From Ascaris suum (Eukaryota > Nematoda > Chromadorea > Rhabditida > Ascarididae), in the NCBI GenBank assembly GCA_013433145.1, contig CM024183.1:434001-498000 (forward strand): 64,000 nt of DNA, in the 5' to 3' direction. Shown here one piece after another: positions 11,434-21,800 of this stretch. The position numbers were made by a program, and so were the translations under genes. Each line of letters opens with the position of its first letter. The first letter of the stretch is position 1. The notes beneath the pieces are model-generated. The model did not search any database. It was given only the letters and a program-made list of their open reading frames with translations, and had not been told where the DNA came from.

Positions 11434-14400
11434 GATGTTGAGGTACAAGTATGGGACGGCGAAGAGGAGGTGCTGCGTATTCGGTTTCCACTGTTGCAGA
11501 TGCGCATTCGAGTCGCCGATTTTGTAAGCTTGGCACAGGGGGCACTCTTAACCGATGCTATTATCGACTTCTATTTGAATCATATCGTCGCACATATGCT
11601 TCCTGATCATATGTTTGTGTTGCTTGCTTCGCTCCTGTCAAATATTTATCTCATCTAATTCTATAAGTTAGGGATGAAGAGCTCGAGGTCAGGATAGAGA
11701 TGGGGGGCTTGAGGTCGGGATAGAAAGAAACTAGACGCATGAGTGTGCGGATTCTCCATAAATTTTTTCCTTGATTCTAAAGAAATAGCTGGTCTCGGTT
11801 CGTGGAAATGTAGTTTTTTGTGGATGTGAAAGCTTAGCGAAGTTGCATATTTTTGGGCACTGAGAATTTTAAATGCTTTTCTAAGCAAAATAAGATGATA
11901 TTTTTTTCAGCACTTCACAGATTCACGTCTTACCATCAATGCTTTGGCACCGTTTGACTACCTCAACGAATCCCTTCGAAGAGATCAACGTTAGAAACTC
12001 CGATTCAATTAGGCCATTTTCAAAGGTATGCCATGTTTTCTCTTGCTTTTCCGTAGTGTTTTTTACATTTCTGCAGCATTGGTTGAGCACCTTATATTTG
12101 TTTGGCTTATGGAAAGACTTCAGGCTCAATTTCTTCCTGATAAACCCTTCTAATCGGTATTGGCGATGCCTTTACATGATATCTGGATTTATGAGTTCCA
12201 GTCATGATGCCTAATGTTGTATTGTGTTGTATCGGTAGCCTTTGGGTGATTTATTATTGTAAACTTCTGTCGTTATAATACAGTAGAGAAACATCCTGCG
12301 GGGCAGTTGAAGGACAGTTAAGAAGGACCTCTTAATCCAGAGTTTGATGTTTGCCATTAAAAACTGCTTAGAATGTTGTCTGAATAGGATTTGCGTAGTT
12401 ACTTCTCTCTGCACTATTGCATTCGCTACTGATTTATTGCGTTCGTTTTGGCAATATGGAATTATACTATAGGAATGTCGGACATATGTTAATTTCTGGT
12501 TCGAGCAAGTGGATATTTTTGATGCGGATTTTCTCGTCATCCCGGTTATCGAAAGGCAACACTGGTTGGTCTCTTGTTATATATGGGCAAATTTTTTCTC
12601 TAGTGAAGGGAATATATGAATGGGTATTGTTTTGCAAAGAAAGGGGTGGGGGAGGAGTACGAAAGAGTAGCTAAGTTTTTAGGCGTGAGAGACCAGGGAC
12701 GTCTTTATGGAAAAGTACTTAAGTTTTTAGACGTTTAATTGACGTTTATATGCCAACTACTTATTTTTACTAGTTAGTGAGCGCCAACTTTTCAAAAATT
12801 TTTGATGGATCAGAGAATATAAAGTGCTTTCTTTTTTTTTTTGGGGGGGGGGGGGGAGATTATACGAAATTGTTTTCTAAAGTTTCCTAAGAATAATTTA
12901 GTTCGAGATAGTTGGTATTTTTATGAGATTCTCATTTTATTTGATCAATTCGAGAGGAATTCTTTGAAGTTTTGCGTCAAAGAAAGAATATTGTGGAATT
13001 AATTAAAATATGGATTCGTCTTGTCATTCAACATTAACTCGGCCATGGTCGGCAATTATTGTGGTAGATGTTTTTGTTGCAGGATGTTGGCGATTGTTTG
13101 TTCGCCGTCATTGTCGATCAAGAAGTCTGTAGAGAACGATAACCATCCAAGTACGGGTTCTCCGCTGATAATCGTTTTCGATTCGCAGCAAGATAGAGAC
13201 TCCAAAATTATTGAGAATGTCATCGTTAACACGATTCGTCAACTTCTTGGGGTATCTTTTACATTAAAATACTTTTTGTACATCCCACAAAATTTTAATT
13301 TATTCGTGCTTGTTTTGTTCGAAGTGGAGGAATGAGTCAGTCTCCGAATTTACCTGCATATGCTGCCCTGTTAGCTCATGTGGTACCTGACAACTTGCCA
13401 TGTACAATAATCTTCTTTTCGATACCTTTCCGGATGACTTATATTCTCTTGGGAAGGCAATTTTATGAGTGCAACAAGTGATAGGCTTCATTGACAGGAT
13501 GTATTAAAAATTATTTAATATTCAAAAGCTCCTGAAAATCGTCTGGAGTCTCTGTTGTTGGTTCTCGAAAGAATTCCTTGTGGGGACCCTGAAGTTCGGG
13601 AACTCAAGTATTAGCAATGGTACCTTGCAACAGTTGGCTGTTGGGACAGACAAGAGCATATTAAGTTTTTCGGCGAAAACCAAGCAGCAAATGAAAATTA
13701 TGAAAATTAGCTTATTTGCATAGTAATCTGAAGTGATATATGAATTGATTGAGGGACCTGCCGCGGATGCTAATAGCTTCTCTTTTCGAATATCTTTTGC
13801 AAGGTTAGTAAGTTTGGCATTATTATTTTTTATTATTATATATTAAGCAATATACTTGGCAACATCGAAAGGTTGGATTTCATCTCGTATTATAATGGAA
13901 TAATTCTTTGAATTTCATCTGGTTTTGTAATGGAATAACTCGAAGTGAAAAATATAAGAGTGTTGAGGCTAGTTTATTTTATAGTACGTATTCAATCGGC
14001 GTATCAAACGTAGCGAAGAAGAGGTGTTTCAAGCGGAAATGCTGAAATGCGTTATACCAAGCAATTTGCCACAACAAGAGAATAACGTCGACTGTGGTAT
14101 CTTCATTTTGGAGTATGCACGTTGTTTCCTCCTCAATCAGCCTTCTGTGGTAATATTTGTACTTCTTTTCTTTCTGTGTCTCTCAAAGTATTCAGTTTCT
14201 TTGAAACGCATTGACTTGACCTTGTACCTGACCTTAGACACCGAAATGTTGCGGGGTGGGGTGGGGGGCAGGAGTTGTCACCTCCCACAAGGAGTCGAAG
14301 ACAGGGACTGAATAGTATCTAAATATATGGAGCAATTTCTATGTGGTAATAAGTTGCTGTAGGTGAGATTATTTGAACAATATAACGAGCATCTCATTGT

Positions 14401-16119
14401 GGAACAACTGTTGTTGGTAACAGACGGCTTTAAAACTTGAAAGGCGGAGTTTCGTGTTGAAAGCTTTTCCGCAATTCCACTATGAGGAGAAAAAGAGCAA
14501 AGTGCCGCGAATGAAGTGAAATTGAATCCTGCACTTTCGCCTCTGTGTGTACTTAGTATGTTGCATCGGATATGGCACATTTATATTTACTGCAGAAAAT
14601 AAGCAGGCGTCACTAAGAGACAGGTAGATGATTTTAGTGCTGTGTTATCGCTCTTGAAAAAGTCGTTGTGTTGTGCTGAAGTGAGGTTATGATGGATATC
14701 GACTGAGTACCGTCTTAAGTACTGAAAATTGTTGTATACCCTCTCTCAGTAAAAGTCAGGGGGCAGTTTCTCTCTATTAAGGAGAGAATAGACCTAGGTG
14801 AAGATTATAAGCCCAGCTGAATAAGCCTAGCGGAAGATTATAAGACCAGCCGAATAAGCCTAGCTCAGGATTGTAAGCCTAGTTTACTAAGCCCAGCTCA
14901 AGATTACAGGGTGAGAAGAATGTACTGTCAACGCGATGGGCTTATTTGAGAAAGTTAGTTTCTTTGTTGAATGTATGTTGTAGAACACCATATTTGATGA
15001 GTTATAATTGCTCTAGTGGTAATCACGCACTTTCTTTCTACAGCTGAATTATTCGCGACCGATGAACGAAATTGGGCCAGGAAGGATTTAATTTATCTCT
15101 TTTTCAAAGCTCTGTCTTTTTTTCTGAATTCTTTTAATCTCTCTCTCCTCTCTCCTCTCTCTCCCTCTCTCTCTTGAAATTGGTGTCGCAAGTTTTCCTC
15201 GGGAATTTTTCAGGAATGTTTAAGTGATGGTACATTCGACTTCGCAGTGACGTATCCTCAATTTCGTGTAAAGAATAGACGGAACGAAATCCAGAAGGCG
15301 ATACTCTCGTTATGTGTGAATGCACAGATGTGGCGTAGTCTTGTAGAGACAGTTGAAGTGGACCCCAAAGGTGAGTGTATTGTTTAAAGGTATTAATAAT
15401 TAGGGCAGTACTGAAAAGTTCGTTTAGCAATGATATTGCGCTGCAGTTGAAGATAAAGTTCGAATTTATTTATTGTTAATGCAAGCGGCTCTTCATTACG
15501 GTGGTGGTATTGGAGTTTGGTGGATAAGTTCCTCGTTGGTATGGTTTTGGGAGAGGCAGTCGCTCGAGCTACCCCATTCCATGTGTTTTGAGCTCCTCGA
15601 ATTGGTGTGACATCTCGCTATGCTTAATACTTGAGTTTTTGACCATTTCTGTTGTTTTTTTCCAGTCGCACCTTTTTGTGGGAGGAGGGAGAAGAGGAAG
15701 TAGGCAGTCATGTTTGCTGCAAATAAACCTGTGTTATTAGTACCCTACATACGTGTATACATGTACACATATACTGTGTTTACATATTTGCACGTTTTAT
15801 TTTGTACAATATATGTAAATATAAATATAAATATAAATATAAATATAAATATAAATATAAATATAAATATAAATATAGATATAGATACAAATGTAAATAC
15901 AAATACAAACAAATAAACAGTTCAATAAATAAATAAATATATTATAAATATATAGCGGCGGTCACGTCAAATATAAATAAATAGGCAATAAATATAAATA
16001 AATAAATAAATAAATATATTATAGTAATGTTGTCAAATATAGCGATCATACATATTTTTATAGATCTCTCAAAGGAGGTTTTGGAGAAAGTAGAGGAGGT
16101 ATGTGCGACGAGCTATTGA
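11434..16119 (+). CDS. SENP6/7 (ULP-2)-type SUMO-specific cysteine protease, catalytic domain (7 exons)
   Basis: Family C48 proteases cleave SUMO from nuclear proteins; the SENP6/7 (Ulp2) branch trims poly-SUMO chains. Exons: 11434-11612, 11911-12025, 12473-12564, 13083-13251, 13985-14149, 15214-15370, 16064-16119, all in phase, about 310 residues. The domain starts with ALLTDAIIDFYLNHIV, the usual 'LND.IIDFYL' element, followed by IHVLPSMLWHRLT and VDIFDADFLVIPV. The triad is complete: His in QHWMLAIV (12560-12562), Asp in IIVFDS (13180-13182) and Cys in NNVDCGIF (14093-14095), with the oxyanion Gln in LPQQ. A short insertion between HW and the Asp is typical of SENP6/7. Donors at 11613 (GTTTGT) and 12565 (GTTGGT) are weak but needed for phase. 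The last exon may instead end at GTATGT (16099), with the stop at 16117 then intronic. The amino terminus is missing here and must lie upstream. Confidence 0.92.
14792..14909. repeat. Degenerate tandem repeat, ~31-bp unit, about four copies
   Basis: Variants of AAGATTATAAGCCCAGC followed by GAATAAGCCTAGC recur about four times. The array sits in the intron between protease exons 5 and 6. It resembles the CCTTGGC/CCTTAGC array at 17.9 kb in style though not in exact sequence. Confidence 0.75.
15811..15915. repeat. (ATAAAT)n microsatellite
   Basis: About 100 bases of near-perfect ATAAAT repeats, decaying at the 3' end into AAATAC and AAACAA variants. It lies in the last intron of the SUMO protease gene. 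The open frame through it (alternating Asn and Ile) is an artefact of the repeat. Confidence 0.9.
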
Positions 16120-16263
16120 TCTCTATTTTTGCTCACTATTTCCGGTCATGGCAGTCAACGCGATTCATGGTGCTATTGAGTTTCCAGAGAATCATTCATG
16201 TACCTCTGGATGATTTCTTACCGTTTTTACTCAGGTGATATTTGTCTTAAGTCTTTTGTTTTA

Positions 16264-16503
16264 TTATTGACGTTTGGTTAATTCGGCATCCCTAGAACCA
16301 ACATTACTATGTAACGCTTGCCTCGACGGTGGGTTAATGTGCGGTATAATTTTATCTGGATTTTGATTACTGGAAACTGATTTTTTTTCACTGTCTTTCA
16401 ATACTGACCATGTCGACTTGGACTTGTCAATTGATACTGAATAATTCTGAGTTTCATTCCGGAAATCTGCCCTTCCCTTCACTGATTTCCGGATAACAGT
16501 AGT
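16264..16503 (-). CDS. Candidate terminal exon, unknown minus-strand gene
   Basis: A minus-strand frame of about 79 codons, hydrophilic and rich in Ser, Lys, Asn and Asp (for example SVSIDKSKSTWSVLKDSEKK), ends at TAA with AATAAAA immediately overlapping the stop, a plausible poly(A) signal. Acceptor candidates are AAATCAG near 16482 or a poorer site near 16505. It could be the end of a separate gene, or, if the deacetylase uses a donor GTAATC at its own stop, a further exon of that gene. No domain is recognised. Confidence 0.35.
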   Translation of the reverse strand, partial: TTVIRKSVKGRADFRNETQNYSVSIDKSKSTWSVLKDSEKKSVSSNQNPDKIIPHINPPSRQALHSNVGSRDAELTKRQ

Positions 16504-18281
16504 ACTTCATAGTGCCACTATAAAGTGATTTTGCTTACATGGTTTAGCTACCGACATATCAGTGTTCGGTGTTGTGATTTATTTTTGGATAGATAAACCC
16601 TGTGACCAGTGCTATATGGCAGAGGAAGGGGGAGGGGCGAAGAGGAGGGAGGTCCAGCAGCAGCGGCCACTTATATACATGTGACTGCAAATAAAATCTT
16701 GGACGCTTCAATGGGTAATTGAAAAAAATTACTATTATAAGATGCAAAAGTGCCGAAAACTTGCATCTGGTGAAAAAATTCCACCGTCATCGGCATAAAT
16801 TCCTTTATTTTCCAGAAGTAAAAAAATTTCACCCCCTCTCCTCTGCCATCGATGAGTAGTGGAGAATAGAAGCGCTTCCCTCATTTGCACATCGTGATCA
16901 TTATCGACGTTTGTGATTCAAATACGCTATCTTGCGTTTGTACAATGATTAATGCAGCTGTGTAGTTTTTTTCTTCACTTATGGGTTGGTGCTTATTTGT
17001 TTATTTCCGAAATGATTACAGTAATTCCTCGTTTATAACCCCTCCCTTTCTGTCTAAGCCGTGTTTTGCATATTTATTTGCTCTGAGAAAGTTGCTAACT
17101 GTATAAATGCATTTTTCTAAGTTTAGGCTCTATACTGGAGACCGAACGCCTCTCTGAAATATGAGTCTATTCGTGATGAATATGACCACATCACGATGTT
17201 CATAAAATTCATGGCGCAAAAATCTAGACAAGAAAAAATCTGGACGAAAAATTTAATCTATGCAACAGGATCTGTGCGTTGATTTAATTGTTTAAACGAG
17301 TTTACTTGTAAGATGTGCGTCATGGAGGACAGCTAGAGGGAGAGGAATAGTTGCACTTAGAAAATTCTTTTTTTTTTAAAATCAGTAGTGCATTCAATCA
17401 GACGTTTTAAATTTATTGATAATTTAGTGAATTTATTGCGACGAATTCAAAGTGTATCAATAGTAGGCAAAGACTTTTTTTGAGGGGGAAGGAGTGGGGG
17501 TGGGGGGAGGTATCAATTAGTCTTATGGTATTTGCAGCTTACCGGAAATGGACGTTTATTGGCTTAGATTGTTTTAGAGGAAATAAGAGAGGATTAAAAA
17601 TCGAAAAATAACAGAAATCCAAAGGTGTTATGTAGATTATGCAATGCTTGTTTAATAAACCATTATTTCACGCTTCAATTTTTCGATTCTTTTCACTAAA
17701 AAATTTTTGATAATAGATTTATCTATAATTGCTACCGCTACTTAGTGAAGAAAATATAAAGAAGAGAAAGCACGTCAATTTTGAAAGATATACCCACAGC
17801 GTTTTACCTAATATTCATAACGGTGGCATTTAACAGGGGAGGGGCGGTGGGAAGTACGATGTATCTCAGATTCCTTGGCCAGTAATGCTCAAACTTCTTA
17901 GCTGGTGGGACTCAGGTACCTTAGCCGGTAATATTCAGGTGCCTTGGCTGGTGATATCAGAAAATGATTGTTGATTTATTACTTGATATGTTTTTTTCTC
18001 AAAATTTTCCTAAAACAGATAGAATATTATTAAATTAAATTTGAACAAGAATCCTAATTTCCATTTATCATCTCGAGTATTAAGTATTTATTTTATCCTA
18101 ACTGATAATATAGGTTACAAACTGTATACAATTCATGAGTTAACAAGTGACATTATTTCTAACGGATAATATATAGGTGGTAAGCGTTGTGCGAATCGCT
18201 TTAAGTCGGTAATATATAGGTGTTAAACCTTATGTAAATTACTTAGAGTGGATAATATGTAGGTATGAAACCTTATGCAGA
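16504..18281. other. Downstream of the deacetylase; repeats, no firm gene
   Basis: No recognised coding sequence. Besides the two tandem arrays listed separately it has a G-rich purine tract at about 17478-17510 and A+T-rich filler. A minus-strand frame near 17540-17640 ends at a good donor (CCG|GTAAGC) but reads poorly as protein. Confidence 0.5.
17872..17961. repeat. Degenerate tandem repeat, ~23-bp unit, about four copies
   Basis: Units such as CCTTGGCCAGTAATGCTCA, CTTAGCTGGTGGGACTCAGGT, CCTTAGCCGGTAATATTCAGG and CCTTGGCTGGTGATATCAG follow one another. The core CGGTAATATTCAGGTG at 17929-17944 is shared at 14 of 16 positions with the neighbouring array (18207-18222). Confidence 0.7.
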
Positions 18282-18290
18282 TTACTTCGA
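18101..18290. repeat. Degenerate tandem repeat, ~55-60-bp unit, 3-4 copies, reaching the deacetylase stop codon
   Basis: The pattern GGTAATATATAGGTG, then about 20 variable bases, then ATTACTT and AGAGT recurs. The last unit runs into the final codons and TAA (18284-18282) of the minus-strand deacetylase gene, so the array is part of its 3' end and probably its 3' UTR. Confidence 0.65.
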
Positions 18291-18854
18291 GATATTTCTC
18301 TCCGCATCTTTGAGGGTGGCCATATCGATAATCAAATATTTTGAAGCATCATTTTTTAAGCATTGCTCCATTCCTGTGTAGAAATAAAGAGTTGCTGGTG
18401 CCGATAGTAGAAATGCCTCACTGGCACTAGTATGAGTCCATAGCATTCGTTTTATGAACGTCTCCTCGTTGAGATTGTCACACTGTGATGTATAATCATA
18501 GTCCTATAATTTAGTTTAGTATTATTTTATTTTTAAGCATATTTGAAGTAAATTTTTTTTTTTTTGAAGTAAATGTTATATTAATAATTTATAGCGATAA
18601 AGAAATTAAAAGCGTTAGTATTTCCGCTTTTTTTTCAACTTTCAATGTTGTATTCTTACCGTTATATATGCGTTGATTCTATTTACGGCATCGTTATATT
18701 TGCTGCCATCGTTGGCGATCGTTTCATCGAGTTGAATCCATTCACGAGTTCTTGCAATTCGAAATTCTTTTATACGATTCCAAATGAGTCGAAATTTGTG
18801 ACCAACAAAAATCCTCTCAGTTGGTGGTATATAGATGGAAAGTTTATTCTGAAT
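18282..18854 (-). other. Deacetylase carboxy-terminal extension (last two exons), domain unknown
   Basis: Exons 18854-18660 and 18503-18282 encode about 138 residues after the catalytic domain. The first is charged and helical-looking (FRLIWNRIKEFRIARTREW) and ends at donor GTAAGA. The second contains SEAFLLSAPATLYFYTGMEQ and ends ISK followed by TAA. Both exons keep phase 0 with the upstream exon, and codon choice looks like that of the catalytic exons, which supports their reality. I do not recognise a domain; it is not a ubiquitin-binding zinc finger, since no Cys/His cluster is present. Confidence 0.7.
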
Positions 18855-21800
18855 CTATAATAAATATCCCTCATTACTATAATATAAGCAATTAAATTTA
18901 GAAAAAAATAAACTCCTTCAATAGTAAAAAGCTCCACTATTAACAGTCATCTTCTCGCAATAAATATAGAAATAAGTAATACTTTAAAAAATATATGTCT
19001 ATAGTATTTTTTTTTTTATTATCGTATACATATATAAATAATATAGATATGTAATACCATATACAAGTAATATGAGAACAATATACTCCCTAACTCGATG
19101 GAGGTGATTACTTACTGAAATGTTATTACTTACTGCATATAATATTATAATTAGTAACTAAGTTCAACAGGTGATATGATCATACTTAACAGGTAATATA
19201 AAGGTAAACAAAACGTCATAATTACTTCAAATACCGCTATATTCATATTCGTCCAAGTAGTGTTGGAAGTCAAAAGGTTGAATACGGTTACCTGTTGTTC
19301 CTGTAATTTCGACAACATTACAGCAGCACTTTTCCATCGCTTTGAGTGATGACATAATGCATTCCAAATTGTTTGAATCATACATATATTGATTGATTTT
19401 TGATAAGCTATATTAGGCAAGGGTGCTCCCTTTAAAAAATGGTCAATAAGGTATTTAACAAATGAGAAGAAAATATTTTCAAATTAAAATAAACACATAA
19501 CGGAAATATCAATTAACGTGAAGGAAGCATTTTGCAGTGTTTATACAGGTGATTTTCATCGATATTTATTATAGGTGTTTGAAAAGATTAGAAGGGGAGA
19601 CCTTCTTGTTGGCAAAATGAGGGCCATCTGGGTGTACAACATTCGCTGGCGATGTAATCCGCATGTTGTGAAACGTTTCTATAGGCAGTAATCGTTAAGA
19701 GGGCATTTGCCATGATAGATATAGATAGGTGATCATTTTGGAAAATGAGAGTGCAAAATTATTTTTTGCAAAGAACTTACTTCAACGATTTTCTGTCGTG
19801 ATTTGTCTCGATAACACAACAGTGCTATTGCTGTATTGGAGTTATACTTTATCATTAACGTATTATTACTGTAATTACAGTAATGAATACAATTAACATA
19901 GAGTAGCCCAACAAGTACTATTACTGGCATAGGTAGAAAACCTATGGTGCAACCTTTACCATAGTTATCGTCCGTCTAATGGGGCAAAAAAAAGGAGTTG
20001 GTAAGTGCTGCTTAGCTAGTATAGGCGAACGCTACTATAGAGTTCGATGAAGATTTGACAATCAAATATATCCGGTTATTGAGAATCATTCTCATTTCAT
20101 TGATAATCGATCGTTGTTTCATTTATTTATCCGGTTTTTTTCCGGAGATGTTAAAACCTGTCAATGCTAAACCTACCTGTAAGCCTCGCGTTAATTGTGA
20201 GGCACATTCCGCATAGCTTTCAGGAAGGTAGCCACCTTCTAATATAGCTAGCACTTTATTAGGCCAATGCTTATCAAGAAGACGTGCAAAATGACCATAC
20301 CTGAAAAGTTGAAGTTTTCAATAGGTGCTATTTTCATGGGAGATTTTAACAACGATGAAGCAGTTTTTTTAAATGATTTAATCCTATCGATGGAGTATTA
20401 CGGTTTCTGTGTATCCTTTTTAGTCGGGTATTATTCCTGAGATCAGGTTATCCCACGAATAATACCGCTTAAATTTTCAAAAACTCTCCACAACTACCCT
20501 CTAGAGTATTTCCGTCATTTTAGTTATTGCTATATTTACTGCCGTTTCTACAGTCTGTTTAAATTCACTGCAAACAATCATTAAAAGGACGGCTGGGGTT
20601 TTCGGTTGAAATTCATGATTCAACAGACTGCACTTTGATAGTCTTCCATAAGAAATGTCCGCTTCATCCAAAGCAAAATTTTTACACCTTAAATACGAAG
20701 GATCTTATCAAACAGCGGTGTGCCCAGGTTTAAAATTAGGCGTATGCCTCAAAACTGACTCATTTCCAAGAAGGTCTTGGGGGGTAAGACGCGGAAACCA
20801 ACGGAGCTCCAGCACAGTCGCATAAGTTTTTCTGAGCGGAGGAGAGAAGGAGAGGGAAGAGTGGAGGGGGGGGGGGGGGAGAGGGAGTCTCAAATTCCGG
20901 TCACTAATCTCAAAAGGCAAATGAACAGTCATTCTGTTCGTTAATATTCAACGTTAATTTTTCTTATGTTTATTTGTACCATTATCTTTGGGTGGATAAT
21001 AAAAAAATATAAAATAAACAAATATAAAATAAATAAATAAAATAAATATATATAAAATATACAGGTAACACCGTTGGATGAAATCACTACTAAAAGATGA
21101 ACCCGTGTGCTTTAATCGCTTGTCCAAAATCATCAAGTTCAACAATTTGATCGCAGTAGGCAGAATCGAAACCCGCGGATATGAGTACCAATTCAGGTGC
21201 AAATTCCTTTGCTAATGGTATAACGATAATATGCAATGCTGCCATATAGTCGAACTCGTTATTCATTGCTGCATTCAAAGGGATCGATATATGGTTCGTT
21301 GCTGAAACCTCGGGATTACTTCAACTTGAATGCAAATAAATCAGGTTTTATTGCTGATGAGGAGGTCATTAACCTGGAAACACTTCATTAACGAAGTGGG
21401 GGGGGGGGGTGGTGAGGGAGAGAGAGGACTTACCTGCAACCTGATTTATCATTGGCGAATGAGTGGCATCAACAGGTCTCGCTGATAGAAAGGATCACTA
21501 ATTCATCTAGCACTTATTAAAACAAGCATGAGCGAATCAGAGAAGATTGTTACTCCCAGCGCCCAACAGGGAAATGAAAAGAAAAAAATTCAAACTTCAT
21601 CGAGAAACATGGGAAATTTGCTCAGTAAAGACAAACGTTTTATATGAAATTATTGAAAAAAAGCAAAACTCAGACGAGTCTATTTATCTTGGAAGGTTCT
21701 CATCCCAGTAAAACTCAAATAGGCTATACTCTTGAATTTTCCCCTTACCCTATCCTTCGGGTAAATATCGACGGACGGCGACAAGATATTATTCTACTTT

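Noticed and set aside
15045..15110. Possible protease exon (ELFATDERNWARKDLIYLF) after acceptor CTTTCTACAG
   Set aside because: It cannot be joined in phase to the exon ending at 14149, whereas the exon at 15214 joins in phase and matches the expected end of the protease domain.
15710..15916. 68-codon frame with alternating Asn and Ile
   Set aside because: Artefact of the (ATAAAT)n microsatellite.
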